Positions 1 to 9,044 of a stretch of 64,000 nt of DNA are shown in pieces. Each line of letters opens with the position of its first letter. Positions within the stretch are counted from its first letter, which is position 1. The stretch comes from Pseudomonadota bacterium. GTDB taxonomy: Bacteria > Pseudomonadota > Alphaproteobacteria > Rhodospirillales > Magnetospirillaceae. The translations under genes were made by a program, and so were the position numbers. The stretch is from the NCBI GenBank assembly GCA_023458315.1, contig JAEXAH010000142.1, positions 1 through 64,000 of the forward strand, read 5' to 3'. The notes under the pieces are model-generated. The model saw only the letters and a list, made by a program, of their open reading frames with translations, was not told where the DNA came from and ran no database searches.

Positions 1-232
1 GGGTCAGCAGCGGCGCCTCGCGCTCGCGCCAATCGGGGAACAGTTCGGCCAAAGCGTGCGGCTCGAACACCGCGCCCGACAGGATGTGGGCGCCGACCTC
101 GGAGCCCTTTTCCAGCACGCACACCGAAAGATCGGGGTTCACCTGCTTGAGCCGGATCGCCGCCGCCAGACCGCTCGGCCCGGCACCGACCACCACAACG
201 TCGAATTCCATGCTTTCGCGGTCACTGCTCAT
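1..232 (-). CDS. Electron transfer flavoprotein-ubiquinone oxidoreductase, N-terminal part
   Basis: Only the first 77 codons are in the window; the gene continues beyond base 1. The N-terminus has an FAD-binding Rossmann motif, VVVVGAGPSGLAAAIRLKQ at about residues 12-30, followed by CVLEKGSEVGAHILSGAV, which is characteristic of ETF-QO. The enzyme is a membrane-associated FAD and 4Fe-4S protein that passes electrons from electron transfer flavoprotein to ubiquinone. This fits the two acyl-CoA dehydrogenases a few kb away, which reduce ETF. The start is the ATG at 232, a few residues before the conserved MEFDVVVV stretch. The iron-sulfur part lies outside, so the assignment rests on the N-terminus only. 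Confidence 0.85.
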   Translation of the reverse strand, partial: MSSDRESMEFDVVVVGAGPSGLAAAIRLKQVNPDLSVCVLEKGSEVGAHILSGAVFEPHALAELFPDWREREAPLLT

Positions 233-287
233 CACGGCACCTGCCCTAGCAACGGCTGAAAAAACGGTTCATGGCCGTTGATCTGCC

Positions 288-335
288 GCCATTGCGGCGG
301 CGGCCAAGCGGCCGGATGGCCGCGCCCGGCGAGGG
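288..335. repeat. Dispersed intergenic repeat, copy 1
   Basis: This 48-bp GC-rich segment starts with GCCATTG and ends with GCGCCCGGCGAGGG. It matches 28441-28488 at 43 of 48 positions without gaps. Both copies are intergenic and each is followed within about 20 bp by an inverted repeat. No coding role is apparent. Confidence 0.7.
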
Positions 336-350
336 GCACAGCAAAAAAGG

Positions 351-394
351 AAGAGGGCGGGCTAAGATTGCCATTCGGGAGAACCCGCCCTCTT
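351..394. other. Inverted repeat, 11-bp arms
   Basis: Arms AAGAGGGCGGG (351-361) and CCCGCCCTCTT (384-394) are perfectly complementary around a 22-base loop. The loop is long for a simple terminator and no T-run follows on either strand. It could be a weak terminator, a protein-binding site or a repeat-derived structure. Confidence 0.5.
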
Positions 395-562
395 CAAGGT
401 GCGGCCTCAGGGCTTTGGAGGGCCGCTTAACCAGGAAACGCCGCTGCGGGGAGTGTGTGCCGCAGCCAACGCAGACACCGTAAGACAGGCGGCGGCGGCG
501 ATAAATGTCGCCATCGCTCAAACTGCACGCCTTAATTTGCAACATGGCTGAAACGGCAAAAG

Positions 563-597
563 AAAAGGCCGGGCGGATTGCTCCGCCCGGCCCTTTT
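563..597 (-). terminator. Rho-independent terminator of actP
   Basis: A perfect 10-bp stem, GGCCGGGCGG (567-576) with CCGCCCGGCC (583-592), encloses a 6-base loop. On the minus strand it is followed by TTTTCTTTT. It lies about 20 bp after the actP stop codon. Confidence 0.9.
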
Positions 598-615
598 CCC
601 AGGAACGATGACCGA

Positions 616-2286
616 TCAGTGCGAAGCCGCACCCTCGGCGCCCAGGCCGGTCTGGGCCCGGACGAACTGGTCGTCGAACTTCTCGCGCTCGGCTTCCGCG
701 CCGACGCTGCGGTCCAGCTTGGAGACGATGTACGCCACCAGGAAGGCCGTCGGCATGGAGAACAGAGCGGGCTGGTCATAGGGGAACAGCGCCTGGGCGT
801 TGCCCAGAACGGTCTTCCACACCGCCGGACCCATGATCACCAGGACCACGGCGGTCAACAGACCGGACGCGCCGCCCAGCAGGGCGCCACGGGTGGTCAG
901 GCCCTTCCAGAACATGGACAGGAACAGCACCGGGAAGTTGGCCGAGGCGGCCACGCCGAAGGTCAGACCGACCATGAACACCAGGTTCTGCTTTTCGAAC
1001 AGAACCGCCAGCAGCACGGCGATGGTGCCGAGGGTCATGGAGGCGATCTTGGAGGCGCGGACTTCGGCGGCTTCCGACGCCTTGCCCTTCATGATGACGT
1101 TGGCGAACAGGTCGTGCGAGATGGCCGAGGCACCGGCCAGAACCAGACCGGCCACCACCGCCAGGATGGTGGCGAAGGCCACCGCCGACAGGAAGCCCAG
1201 CAGGACGTCGCCGCCCAGGGCCTTGGCCAGATGCATGACCGGCATGTTGCCGCCGCCGATCAGCTTGCCGCCGACCTTGCCACCTTCGAAGAAGTCGGGG
1301 TTGGTGCCGACGATGGTGATGGCGGCCAGACCCAGGATACACACCACCATGAAGAAGTAGCCGATCACGCCGGTGGCATACAGCACCGACTTGCGGGCGG
1401 CCTTGGCGTCGGCGACGGTGAAGAAGCGCATCAGGATGTGCGGCAGACCGGCGGTGCCGAACATCAGACCCAGCGACAGCGACACGGCCGAAACCGGGTC
1501 GGCCAGCAGGGTGCCGGGGCCCATGATCTTGATGCCGTCCTTGTGGAAGCTGATCGCCTTGTCGGCCATGGTTTCAAAGCTGAAACCGAACTGGGCGAAA
1601 GCCAGGAACAGCATCAGGGTGCCGCCGCCCAGCAGCAGGCACGCCTTGATGATCTGCACCCAGGTGGTGGCCAGCATGCCGCCGAAGGTCACGTAGATCA
1701 TCATCAGCGCGCCGACGATGATCACCGCGTACAGGTAATCCAGGCCGAACAGCAACTGGATCAGCTGACCGGCGCCGACCATCTGGATGATCAGGTAGAA
1801 CACGCACACGGTCAGCGAGCCCACGGCCGCGAAGGTGCGGACCTTGGCCTGATCCAGGCGATAGGACGCGATGTCGGCGAAGGTGAACTTGCCCAGGTTG
1901 CGCAGACGCTCGGCCATCAGGAACAGGATGATGGGCCAGCCCACGAAGAAGCCGATGGTGTAGACGAAGCCGTCGAAGCCCTTGGCGTACACCATGGACG
2001 ACAGGCCCAGCAGGGTGGCGGCGGACATGTAGTCGCCGGCGATGGCCAGACCGTTCTGGGCACCGGTGATGCCGCCGCCCGCGGTGTAGAAGTCGGCGGC
2101 GGAACGGGTGCGGGTCGAGGCCCAATAGGTGATGCCCAGCGTCACCGCCACGATGGCCAGGAACATGGCGATGGCGGCGAAGTTCATGGGCTGCTTCTGC
2201 ACTTCACCGACCGCCGGACCGGCATAGGCCACGGCAGAGGTCAGCAGAAAGGCGGGAACCGCAAGCGCGGTGGACAGGCGGTTCAT
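616..2286 (-). CDS. actP: Cation/acetate symporter
   Basis: A 556-residue sodium:solute symporter of the ActP type, expected to import acetate and similar short monocarboxylates with Na+ across the inner membrane. An N-terminal signal-like segment ending near AYAGPAVG precedes a first transmembrane helix. The family-typical stretch [18 protein letters not shown] follows, and then many hydrophobic helices. Length agrees with E. coli ActP (549). The ATG at 2286 shares one base with the stop of the upstream DUF485 gene (TGATG), the usual coupling of this pair, so this start was chosen although the frame is open further upstream. A terminator follows directly. Confidence 0.93.
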   Translation of the reverse strand: MNRLSTALAVPAFLLTSAVAYAGPAVGEVQKQPMNFAAIAMFLAIVAVTLGITYWASTRTRSAADFYTAGGGITGAQNGLAIAGDYMSAATLLGLSSMVYAKGFDGFVYTIGFFVGWPIILFLMAERLRNLGKFTFADIASYRLDQAKVRTFAAVGSLTVCVFYLIIQMVGAGQLIQLLFGLDYLYAVIIVGALMMIYVTFGGMLATTWVQIIKACLLLGGGTLMLFLAFAQFGFSFETMADKAISFHKDGIKIMGPGTLLADPVSAVSLSLGLMFGTAGLPHILMRFFTVADAKAARKSVLYATGVIGYFFMVVCILGLAAITIVGTNPDFFEGGKVGGKLIGGGNMPVMHLAKALGGDVLLGFLSAVAFATILAVVAGLVLAGASAISHDLFANVIMKGKASEAAEVRASKIASMTLGTIAVLLAVLFEKQNLVFMVGLTFGVAASANFPVLFLSMFWKGLTTRGALLGGASGLLTAVVLVIMGPAVWKTVLGNAQALFPYDQPALFSMPTAFLVAYIVSKLDRSVGAEAEREKFDDQFVRAQTGLGAEGAASH

Positions 2287-2591
2287 CACAGCGACTCCCG
2301 CAGGATTTCGTTGTTGATGGAATCGAACTCGGTGTTGGCACGGCGCACGTACAGCGCGGTCAGCACCCAGGACAGCACGACGATGCCGAAACCGGCGACC
2401 ACACCCCAGGTGGTGCGGCCGGTGGACAGCGGAGTGTGCAGCACCTGCGGCGCGAAGGCCACCAGGGCGACGAAGCCGTAATAAGCGCCCAGCACCAGCG
2501 CGGCGAACAGCCACGACAGGCGGGTGCGCTTGGCCACCAGCTCCTTGAATTTCGGGTTGGCGCGGATGCGCTCGTAGGTCAGCTTGGACAT
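2286..2591 (-). CDS. yjcH: DUF485 inner-membrane protein (YjcH type)
   Basis: A 101-residue protein with two predicted transmembrane segments, at about residues 27-48 and 61-83. It begins [19 protein letters not shown], typical of DUF485 proteins. The gene is the usual upstream partner of actP and its stop overlaps the actP start, so both should be translated from one mRNA. Its biochemical role is not established; an accessory role for the symporter is an inference from the conserved pairing. An AGGAGGCT-like ribosome binding site (minus strand) precedes the ATG. Confidence 0.9.
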   Translation of the reverse strand: MSKLTYERIRANPKFKELVAKRTRLSWLFAALVLGAYYGFVALVAFAPQVLHTPLSTGRTTWGVVAGFGIVVLSWVLTALYVRRANTEFDSINNEILRESL

Positions 2592-2894
2592 TCAGCCTCC
2601 TTTGATGACGACGCGTCAGTTTTCCCCCTGCGCGCCGCTTTCTCCCAATCCCGGGACATGCTGCCCCGATCATGGAGGCCGATCCTACCCCACCCGATTC
2701 TTTCGGACGATGTCATGCCCGGTCATGCCGTGTGGTTGATTTTGCCACACTTGCAAAGCCAAATATTGCATCTGGAAAAATACCCGGTGGCAAATCCCGC
2801 CAGCCCGGGCGGTTGCTCAGGACATTGCCCGCAAGGCGGCACGACCTTTAGCCTGCCGGGCAAAATCAACCGACTCTGCCACGGAGCCACGTCC
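2592..2894. other. Divergent promoter region between DUF485-actP and an acyl-CoA dehydrogenase
   Basis: About 300 bp separates two divergently transcribed units, so both promoters must lie here. No RNA gene or small ORF is convincing. The notable feature is a distant pair of inverted 13-mers, listed separately. The right side ends in a plain leader before the ATG at 2895. Confidence 0.6.
2734..2871. promoter_or_regulatory. Paired inverted 13-mers in a divergent promoter region
   Basis: GGTTGATTTTGCC occurs at 2734-2746 and its exact reverse complement GGCAAAATCAACC at 2859-2871, 112 bp apart. One copy faces each divergent transcription unit. Exact 13-mers in this setting suggest two binding sites for one regulator of acetate and acyl-CoA genes, but the protein is unknown. 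A very long-looped RNA hairpin is a less likely reading. Confidence 0.4.
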
Positions 2895-4685
2895 ATGACC
2901 AACTTCACCCCCAACCTGCGCGACATGGAATTCGTCCTGGCCGAACTGGCCGGACTGGACGAGATCGCCGCCCTGCCCGGTTACGAGGAAGCCAGCCCCG
3001 AACTGGTCCACGCCGTGCTGGAGGAAGCGGGCCGCATCGCCGAGAACGTGCTGGCGCCGCTGAACGTGGTGGGCGACCAGCAGGGCGCCCGGCTGGTGGA
3101 CGGCAAGGTGACGCTGCCCGAGGGCTGGGAAGGCGCCTTCCGCACCATGGTCGAGGGCAACTGGACCGGCCTGCCCTTCCCCGCCGAATGGGGCGGCATG
3201 GGCCTGCCCGGCGTGGTCAACGTGGCGGTGGCCGAGATGTGGCAGGCGGCCAACATGGCCTTCACCCTGTGCCCCATGCTGACCCAGGGCGCGGTGCACG
3301 CCATCCTGGAATGCGCGTCCGAGGAGCAGAAGGCCATCTATCTGCCCAAGCTGGTGACGGGCGAATGGGCCGGCACCATGAACCTGACCGAATCCTCGGC
3401 CGGGTCCGATCTGGGCGCCATCCGCACCAAGGCGGTCCGCCAGGCCGACGGCTCCTATCTGATCAGCGGCCAGAAGATCTTCATCACCTATGGCGACCAT
3501 GAACTGGCGGAAAACGTCATCCATCTGGTGCTGGCCCGCCTGCCCGACGCGCCGCCCGGCGTCAAGGGCATCAGCCTGTTCATCGTGCCCAAGTTCATGG
3601 TCGAGGCCGACGGCGCGCTGGGCGCCCGCAACGACGTCGCCGCCGTGTCGCTGGAACACAAGCTGGGCATCCACGCCAGCCCGACCTGCGTCATGAGCTT
3701 CGGCGACAATGGCGGCGCCACCGGCTTCCTGGTCGGCCAGGAAAACCGCGGCCTGGAATACATGTTCGTGATGATGAACCACGCCCGCCTGAACGTCGGC
3801 ATCCAGGGCCTGGGCATCGCCGAGCGCGCCTATCAGCAGGCCCGTTCCTATGCCCGCGACCGCGTGCAGGGCAAGCCCGCCGGAGCCGCCGCCGTCAGCC
3901 CCATCGTCGACCACCCCGACGTGCGCCGCATGCTGATGACCATGAAGGCCAGCATCGAGGCCATGCGCGCCCTGGCCTATGTGGAGGCCGCCGCCCTGGA
4001 CAAGGCCCACGCCGAGCCGGACGAGGCCAAGCGCGCCGACGCCTTCCGTCTGGCCGAGTTCCTGAACCCGGTGGTCAAGGGCTGGTCCACCGAGACCGGC
4101 ATCGAGATGGCCTCGTTGGGGGTGCAGGTCCACGGCGGCATGGGCTATGTGGAGGAAACCGGCGCCGCCCAGCACCTGCGCGACGCCCGCATCACCTCGA
4201 TCTACGAAGGCACCACCGCCATCCAGGCCAACGATCTGGTCAACCGCAAGATCCTGCGCGACAAGGGCGTCACCGCCCGTCAGGTCCTGGCCGAACTGGG
4301 CGCCCTGGCCGCCGAACTGGTGACGTCGTCCGACCCCACCCTCAAGGCCATCGGCGTCGAACTGGCCGAGGGCGGCCGCGTCGCCGGGGGCGCCGTGGAC
4401 TGGCTGCTGTCCGCCGCCGCCCAGGATGCCCGCCTGCCCGCCGCCGCCGCCGTGCCGCTGCTCAAGCTGATGGGCGTGGTGCTGGGCGGTTTCCAGATGG
4501 CCCGCGCCGCCAAGGTCGCCGCCGCCAAACTGGCCGAAGGCAACGGCGATTCCGCTTTCCATGATGCCAAGATCAAGACGGCGTGGTTCTATGCCGAGCA
4601 CATCATGACCCAGGCCCCCGCCCTGCTGGCGTCCATCACCCGGGGTGCCGCGACGGTGATGTCCGTGCCCGCCGATCTTTTGTAA
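2895..4685 (+). CDS. Acyl-CoA dehydrogenase, long (DmdC-like) type
   Basis: A 596-residue FAD-dependent acyl-CoA dehydrogenase of the long subfamily, which has an extra C-terminal acetyl-CoA-dehydrogenase-like domain and includes DmdC. It should oxidise an acyl-CoA to the trans-2-enoyl-CoA and reduce ETF. The N-terminal domain is followed by the flavin-contacting MNLTESSAGSDLGAIRTKA (about residues 160-178) and by HGGMGYVEETGAAQ and ITSIYEGTTAIQANDLV (about 415-450). The Glu of YEGT is the usual region of the catalytic base. The start at 2895 is preceded by a modest leader and matches family N-termini. Substrate cannot be fixed from sequence. A nitroreductase gene follows after 13 bp. Confidence 0.88.
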   Translation: MTNFTPNLRDMEFVLAELAGLDEIAALPGYEEASPELVHAVLEEAGRIAENVLAPLNVVGDQQGARLVDGKVTLPEGWEGAFRTMVEGNWTGLPFPAEWGGMGLPGVVNVAVAEMWQAANMAFTLCPMLTQGAVHAILECASEEQKAIYLPKLVTGEWAGTMNLTESSAGSDLGAIRTKAVRQADGSYLISGQKIFITYGDHELAENVIHLVLARLPDAPPGVKGISLFIVPKFMVEADGALGARNDVAAVSLEHKLGIHASPTCVMSFGDNGGATGFLVGQENRGLEYMFVMMNHARLNVGIQGLGIAERAYQQARSYARDRVQGKPAGAAAVSPIVDHPDVRRMLMTMKASIEAMRALAYVEAAALDKAHAEPDEAKRADAFRLAEFLNPVVKGWSTETGIEMASLGVQVHGGMGYVEETGAAQHLRDARITSIYEGTTAIQANDLVNRKILRDKGVTARQVLAELGALAAELVTSSDPTLKAIGVELAEGGRVAGGAVDWLLSAAAQDARLPAAAAVPLLKLMGVVLGGFQMARAAKVAAAKLAEGNGDSAFHDAKIKTAWFYAEHIMTQAPALLASITRGAATVMSVPADLL

Positions 4686-4698
4686 GAAGGGAAAGTCC

Positions 4699-5406
4699 AT
4701 GACCCATCAGGACCTGACCGACACCAAGGCCCAGTGCGACGTCTTCGAGGCCATCGCCAGCCGCCGCGCCGTGCGCGCCTTCCGCCCCGATCCGGTGGAC
4801 CGCGCCACGGTGGAACGCATCCTGGCCCTGGCCGCCCGCGCCCCCAGCGGCACCAACATCCAGCCGTGGCGGGTGTGGGTGGTGTCGGGCGCGCCGCTGA
4901 AGCGGCTGACCGGCAAGATCATGGCGGCGCACGAGGCCGACGCGCCGGGATATGACGAGGAATACGCCTATTACCCCGGCGAATGGGTCGAGCCCTACGT
5001 CTCGCGCCGCCGCAAGCTGGGCCGCGACCTGTACGCGCTGCTGGGCATCGGCAAGGGCGACACCGCCCGCATGAAGCACCAGTTCGGCCGCAATTACCTG
5101 TTCTTCGACGCGCCGGTCGGCCTGTTCATCACCATCGACAAGGCCATGAACACCGGCTCGTGGTACGACATGGGCACCTTTTTGCAGAACATCCTGCTGG
5201 CGGCGCGCGGTTTCGGCCTGCACACCTGTCCGCAGCAGGCGTTCAGCAAATACCATCGTATTATCCACGAAGACCTGGGCATTCCCGACAGCCAGACCAT
5301 TGCCTGCGGTGTCGCCCTGGGCTACGAAGACCCCGACGCGCCCGAGAACAAGCTGGTGACGGAGCGCGAACCGGTGTCCAGCTTCGCCACCTTCGACTGG
5401 GAGTGA
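4699..5406 (+). CDS. Nitroreductase-family FMN protein
   Basis: A 235-residue protein of the nitroreductase superfamily, FMN-dependent NAD(P)H oxidoreductases that usually work as dimers. The N-terminal FMN-binding signature is seen in AIASRRAVRAFRPDPV (residues 14-29) and AARAPSGTNIQPWRVWVV (about 46-63). The later segment GSWYDMGTFLQNILLAARG and the end LGYEDPDAPENKL also fit. Start ATG 4699 has a good AAGGGAAAG ribosome site. It lies between an acyl-CoA dehydrogenase and a thioesterase in one run of genes, so a redox step on an acyl or enoyl compound is possible. The true substrate is unknown. Confidence 0.85.
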   Translation: MTHQDLTDTKAQCDVFEAIASRRAVRAFRPDPVDRATVERILALAARAPSGTNIQPWRVWVVSGAPLKRLTGKIMAAHEADAPGYDEEYAYYPGEWVEPYVSRRRKLGRDLYALLGIGKGDTARMKHQFGRNYLFFDAPVGLFITIDKAMNTGSWYDMGTFLQNILLAARGFGLHTCPQQAFSKYHRIIHEDLGIPDSQTIACGVALGYEDPDAPENKLVTEREPVSSFATFDWE

Positions 5407-5411
5407 CCTGA

Positions 5412-5882
5412 ATGGCCGTGCGCGAGATTGTCCTGAAGCACCTGTCCGGTGCCGCCGACTGGATCGCGCCGGTTCAGAATTTCAGTTCCCTGGTGGGGAT
5501 GTCCATGGAGGAATGGCGGCGCGATTTCGCCCGCATCCGCCTGGACATCCGCCCCGAACACGCCAACGGCTTCGGCTATGTGCATGGCGGCGTGCTGCTG
5601 ACCCTGCTGGACACCGTTTCCGGTTTTTCCGGCATCCACGCCGAGGAAGGCGCCGACCCGGTCGGCTGCTTCACCGTGGCGCTGAACACCAAATTCATCA
5701 GCCCGGCACAATCGGGCACCCTGATCGCCGAATCCCACGCCCAGGGCGGCGGCAAGTCGATCTTTTTCACCTATGCCGAAATCCGCGACGAGGCGGGCAA
5801 GCTGGTCGCCACCGGCGACGGCACCTTCCGCTATCGCCGCCTGCCGCCGGAACTGGTGGAAATGATCAAGGCGCAGGGCTGA
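5412..5882 (+). CDS. PaaI-family hotdog-fold thioesterase
   Basis: A 156-residue single hotdog domain protein. The segment GYVHGGVLLTLLDTVSGF (about residues 55-72) carries the HGG and Asp elements found in PaaI-type acyl-CoA thioesterases, which hydrolyse short or aromatic acyl-CoA thioesters. The beta-strand VALNTKFISPAQSGTL follows as expected. The ATG lies 5 bp after the nitroreductase stop, so the three genes 2895-5882 probably form one operon. The convergent AraC regulator ends 3 bp downstream. Substrate is unknown; hydrolysis of the acyl-CoA handled by the upstream dehydrogenase is an inference. Confidence 0.85.
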   Translation: MAVREIVLKHLSGAADWIAPVQNFSSLVGMSMEEWRRDFARIRLDIRPEHANGFGYVHGGVLLTLLDTVSGFSGIHAEEGADPVGCFTVALNTKFISPAQSGTLIAESHAQGGGKSIFFTYAEIRDEAGKLVATGDGTFRYRRLPPELVEMIKAQG

Positions 5883-5885
5883 CCG

Positions 5886-6893
5886 TCACGCCTTGACGCT
5901 GCGGCGGTATTCGCCGGGATTGGCGCCGGTCCATTTCTTGAACGCCCGGTGAAAGGCGCTGGTTTCGGCGAAACCCAGCTCGGCGGCGATGTCCATGACG
6001 CTCATGGTGGAATCCGACAGCAGCGTGATGGCCATGTCGCGGCGCAGCAAATCCTTGATGGCCTGATAGGACTGACCTTCGGCCTCCATGCGGCGGCGCA
6101 GGGTCGAGGCCGAGGTCCGCATGTCGTCGGCGATCTCGTCGAAGCCGGGCCAGTCGGCGGGCGGCAGGTCGCGCAGACGACGCTGGATCTGCGCCGCCAG
6201 CGAATTGTTGTCCTTGTACTGCACCAGCAAGTTCTCGGGCGCCACCCGCAGGAATTCCTTGAGCGATTCCGCGCTGCGCACCACCGGCAGGGTCAGGTAC
6301 TTGTAGTCGAAGGCGATGGCGGTGTCGGGCTGGTCGAAACGCAAATCGGCGCAGAACATCAGCGGATATTCCCCGGCCTGCGGCGGCTCGGCATACCGGA
6401 ACGCCGCCCATTGGATGGGAATGCGGCGGTTGACCAGCCAACAGGCCAGCCGGTGTACGAACATCAGCAGGGTTTCATGGGCGAACAGGCGCGGCTGGCG
6501 GTCGGGATTGATCTCCTTGACCGTCAGCACCACCAGACCGTCCTGGCAACTGAGGGTGCCGCGCAGATCGTCCAGCGCCAGCGCGAACGACCGCAGCGCC
6601 CGCTTCAGCGCCTTGTCCAAAGTGCGGCATTGCACCACGGCGTGGCACATCATGGCGAAACTGCCGACCTTCATACGCCGGGAATCCTGGCCGAAGAACT
6701 CGTCGTCCAGCACCTGGGCGATCAGCCGCAACAGCATGGTGTAGGCGTCGGACGACACCCGCGCATGCGGCAGGGCCAGCAGAGAGGGCGACAGCCCGAT
6801 CTGTTCCAGCAATTCGTCGGAATCGAATCCCCGGTCGCGCAGACCGTCCAGGACGGCGTCCACGAACCGGATCGAAATAGTGCCTTTTTCCAT
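5886..6893 (-). CDS. AraC-family transcriptional regulator (OruR-like)
   Basis: A 335-residue regulator with an N-terminal arabinose-binding-type domain (about residues 20-210) and a C-terminal double helix-turn-helix (about 240-335). The signature [20 protein letters not shown] and the following [12 protein letters not shown] are clear. Family members such as OruR, ArgR and others of this N-domain type activate catabolic genes in response to a metabolite. The gene diverges from the dehydrogenase-thiolase-acyl-CoA dehydrogenase run starting at 7075, and its end meets the thioesterase gene. Control of the neighbouring acyl-CoA genes is likely but inferred. The ATG at 6893 was chosen because the family N-terminus begins shortly after; the frame stays open upstream without similarity. 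Confidence 0.87.
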   Translation of the reverse strand: MEKGTISIRFVDAVLDGLRDRGFDSDELLEQIGLSPSLLALPHARVSSDAYTMLLRLIAQVLDDEFFGQDSRRMKVGSFAMMCHAVVQCRTLDKALKRALRSFALALDDLRGTLSCQDGLVVLTVKEINPDRQPRLFAHETLLMFVHRLACWLVNRRIPIQWAAFRYAEPPQAGEYPLMFCADLRFDQPDTAIAFDYKYLTLPVVRSAESLKEFLRVAPENLLVQYKDNNSLAAQIQRRLRDLPPADWPGFDEIADDMRTSASTLRRRMEAEGQSYQAIKDLLRRDMAITLLSDSTMSVMDIAAELGFAETSAFHRAFKKWTGANPGEYRRSVKA

Positions 6894-7074
6894 ACTCGTC
6901 CTGATGGCGCGCCTCTGGTGCCTTGTCGGGGTGGCGGGCGCGTTTCTCCAAAGCGTCCCCAGACTATCGCAAGCGGCAAAATCTGTCAGGACTTTTGAGT
7001 GGTCACGACATCGCCCGCCAGCCGCCGCCGCTATACGCTTCGCGCCAAATTCCTGTGCTGGAGAGCGAAACGCC

Positions 7075-7842
7075 ATGAACATCAAGGACAACGTCTTCAT
7101 CGTCACCGGTGGCGGCTCGGGCCTGGGCGCGGCGGCCGCGCGCATGATCGTCGACAATGGCGGCATGGTGGTGCTGGCCGACGTCAACGACGCCACCGGC
7201 AACGCCACCGCCGCCGAGCTGGGCGCGGCCGCCGCCTTCTGCAAGACCGACGTGTCCGACGAAGCCTCGGCCGCCGCCTGCGTCGATTTCGCCGTTTCCA
7301 AGTTCGGCGGCCTGCACGGCCTGATCAATTGCGCGGGCGTGTGCCCCGGCGAGAAGGTGGTGGGCCGCGACGGTCCGCACGCCCTGTCCACCTTCACCCG
7401 CACCGTGACCATCAATCTGGTCGGCACCTTCAACATGATCCGTCTGGCCGCCACCGCCATGAGCAAGGGCGAGGCCAACGACAAGGGCGAGCGCGGCGTG
7501 ATCATCAACACCGCCTCCATCGCCGCCATGGACGGCCAGATCGGCCAGGCCGCCTATGCCGCGTCCAAGGGCGGCGTCATCGGCATGACCCTGCCCATCG
7601 CCCGCGAACTGGCGCGCTTCGGCATCCGCATCATGACCGTCGCCCCCGGCATCTTCGCCACCCCCATGGTCCAGGCCATGCCGCAGGAAGTGCAGGACAG
7701 CCTGGGCAAGCTGGTGCCCTTCCCGCCCCGTCTGGGCGTGCCGTCGGAATTCGCCGATCTGTGCCGCGCCATCCTCGACAATTGCATGCTGAACGGCGAG
7801 GTCATCCGTCTGGATGGCGCCGTGCGCATGGCCGCCAAGTAA
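7075..7842 (+). CDS. 3-hydroxyacyl-CoA dehydrogenase, SDR (HSD17B10) type
   Basis: A 255-residue short-chain dehydrogenase. The NAD-binding motif is [15 protein letters not shown] near residues 9-23 and the catalytic YAASKGG lies near residue 160, with NTASIAA supplying the Ser. The end [15 protein letters not shown] is typical of type-II 3-hydroxyacyl-CoA dehydrogenases (2-methyl-3-hydroxybutyryl-CoA dehydrogenase group). These oxidise 3-hydroxyacyl-CoA to 3-ketoacyl-CoA in isoleucine and branched fatty acid breakdown. The thiolase gene starts 13 bp later and an acyl-CoA dehydrogenase follows, giving three steps of a beta-oxidation-like spiral in one operon; an enoyl-CoA hydratase is not present here. 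Confidence 0.9.
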   Translation: MNIKDNVFIVTGGGSGLGAAAARMIVDNGGMVVLADVNDATGNATAAELGAAAAFCKTDVSDEASAAACVDFAVSKFGGLHGLINCAGVCPGEKVVGRDGPHALSTFTRTVTINLVGTFNMIRLAATAMSKGEANDKGERGVIINTASIAAMDGQIGQAAYAASKGGVIGMTLPIARELARFGIRIMTVAPGIFATPMVQAMPQEVQDSLGKLVPFPPRLGVPSEFADLCRAILDNCMLNGEVIRLDGAVRMAAK

Positions 7843-7855
7843 GGGAGCCCCCACC

Positions 7856-9043
7856 ATGAGCAATACTGATCCCGTCGTCATCGTCGGCGCCGCCCGTACC
7901 GCCATGGGCGGTCTTCAGGGCGACTTCAAGGACATGCCCGCCGCCAAGCTGGGCGCCGCCGCCATCAAGGCCGCCGTCGAGCGCGCGGGCATCGCCGCCG
8001 ACAGTGTGGAAGAAGTGATCATGGGCTGCGTGCTGCCCGCCGGCCAGGGCCAGGCCCCGGCCCGTCAGGCCAGCCTGGGCGCCGGTCTGCCGCTGTCGGC
8101 CGGGTGCACCACCGTCAACAAGATGTGCGGCTCGGGCATGAAGGCCGCCATGCTGGCCCATGACCTGCTGCTGGCGGGCACCAACGACATCATGGTGGCG
8201 GGCGGCATGGAAAGCATGACCAACGCCCCCTATCTGCTGGAAAAGGCCCGCGCCGGGTTCCGCCTGGGCCACGGCAAGATCCTGGATCACATGTTCCTGG
8301 ACGGCCTTGAGGACGCCTATGAGAAGGGCCGCCTGATGGGCACCTTCGCCGAGGATTGCGCCCAATCCTACGGCTTCACCCGCGAGGAACAGGACCGCTG
8401 GGCCATCCTGTCGCTGACCCGCGCGCAGAAGGCCATCACCGAGGGCTGGTTCAAGTCCGAGATCACCCCCGTCACCGTCAAGGCGGGCAAGGCCGAGCGC
8501 GTGGTGGACAGCGACGAGCAGCCGCCCAAGGCCAATCTGGACAAGATCCCGACCCTGAAGCCCGCCTTCCGCGAGGGCGGCACGGTGACTCCGGCCAACT
8601 CGTCCTCCATCTCGGACGGCGCCGCCGCGCTGACCCTGATGCGCCTGTCCACCGCGGAAAAGCTGGGCCTGACCCCCATCGCCGCCATCCGCGCCCATTC
8701 CACCCACGCCCACCAGCCCAACCTGTTCGCCACCGCCCCCATCGGCGCCGTGCAGAAGGTGCTGGCCAAGGCGGGCTGGAGCAAGGATCAGGTCGATCTG
8801 TACGAGATCAACGAGGCGTTCGCCGTGGTCGCCATGGCCGCCATCAAGGACTTGGCCCTGGACGAGGCCAAGGTCAACGTGCATGGCGGCGCCTGCGCGC
8901 TGGGCCACCCCATCGGCGCCTCGGGCGCCCGCATCCTGGTGACGCTGCTGGCGGCGCTGAAGCAGTACGGCGGCAAGAAGGGTGTGGCGTCCTTGTGCAT
9001 CGGCGGCGGCGAAGCCACCGCCATGGCCGTGGAGATGCTGTAA
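7856..9043 (+). CDS. Acetyl-CoA acyltransferase (thiolase)
   Basis: A 395-residue thiolase, expected to cleave 3-ketoacyl-CoA to acetyl-CoA and a shortened acyl-CoA, or to run as acetoacetyl-CoA thiolase. The nucleophilic Cys sits in [14 protein letters not shown] (about residue 91). The second active-site region is seen in [10 protein letters not shown] and [18 protein letters not shown] near the C-terminus. Length is normal for the family. The start follows TAAGGGAGCCCCCACC, giving a good ribosome site. Its neighbours are a 2-methyl-3-hydroxyacyl-type dehydrogenase and an acyl-CoA dehydrogenase, so a role in isoleucine or branched acyl-CoA degradation is plausible. Confidence 0.92.
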   Translation: MSNTDPVVIVGAARTAMGGLQGDFKDMPAAKLGAAAIKAAVERAGIAADSVEEVIMGCVLPAGQGQAPARQASLGAGLPLSAGCTTVNKMCGSGMKAAMLAHDLLLAGTNDIMVAGGMESMTNAPYLLEKARAGFRLGHGKILDHMFLDGLEDAYEKGRLMGTFAEDCAQSYGFTREEQDRWAILSLTRAQKAITEGWFKSEITPVTVKAGKAERVVDSDEQPPKANLDKIPTLKPAFREGGTVTPANSSSISDGAAALTLMRLSTAEKLGLTPIAAIRAHSTHAHQPNLFATAPIGAVQKVLAKAGWSKDQVDLYEINEAFAVVAMAAIKDLALDEAKVNVHGGACALGHPIGASGARILVTLLAALKQYGGKKGVASLCIGGGEATAMAVEML

Positions 9044-9044
9044 G

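Larger units (their letters stand above)
233..615. other. Intergenic region with repeat and hairpins
   Basis: No convincing gene is seen between the ETF-QO start and the end of actP. The stretch holds a copy of a dispersed 48-bp repeat (288-335), a long-armed hairpin (351-394), a small inverted repeat (443-449 with 460-466) and the actP terminator (563-597). The promoter for the ETF-QO gene should also be here, but no clear -35/-10 pair stands out. Short open frames in this stretch lack ribosome binding sites and look like chance. Confidence 0.6.

Noticed and set aside
351..394. Intrinsic terminator for a neighbouring gene
   Set aside because: The loop is 22 bases and no T-run follows. Both flanking genes point away or already have a better terminator, so it is listed only as an inverted repeat.
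505..2481. Long plus-strand open frame across actP
   Set aside because: Its sequence is a Gln/His/Gly-rich shadow of the actP gene on the other strand, with no recognisable domain.
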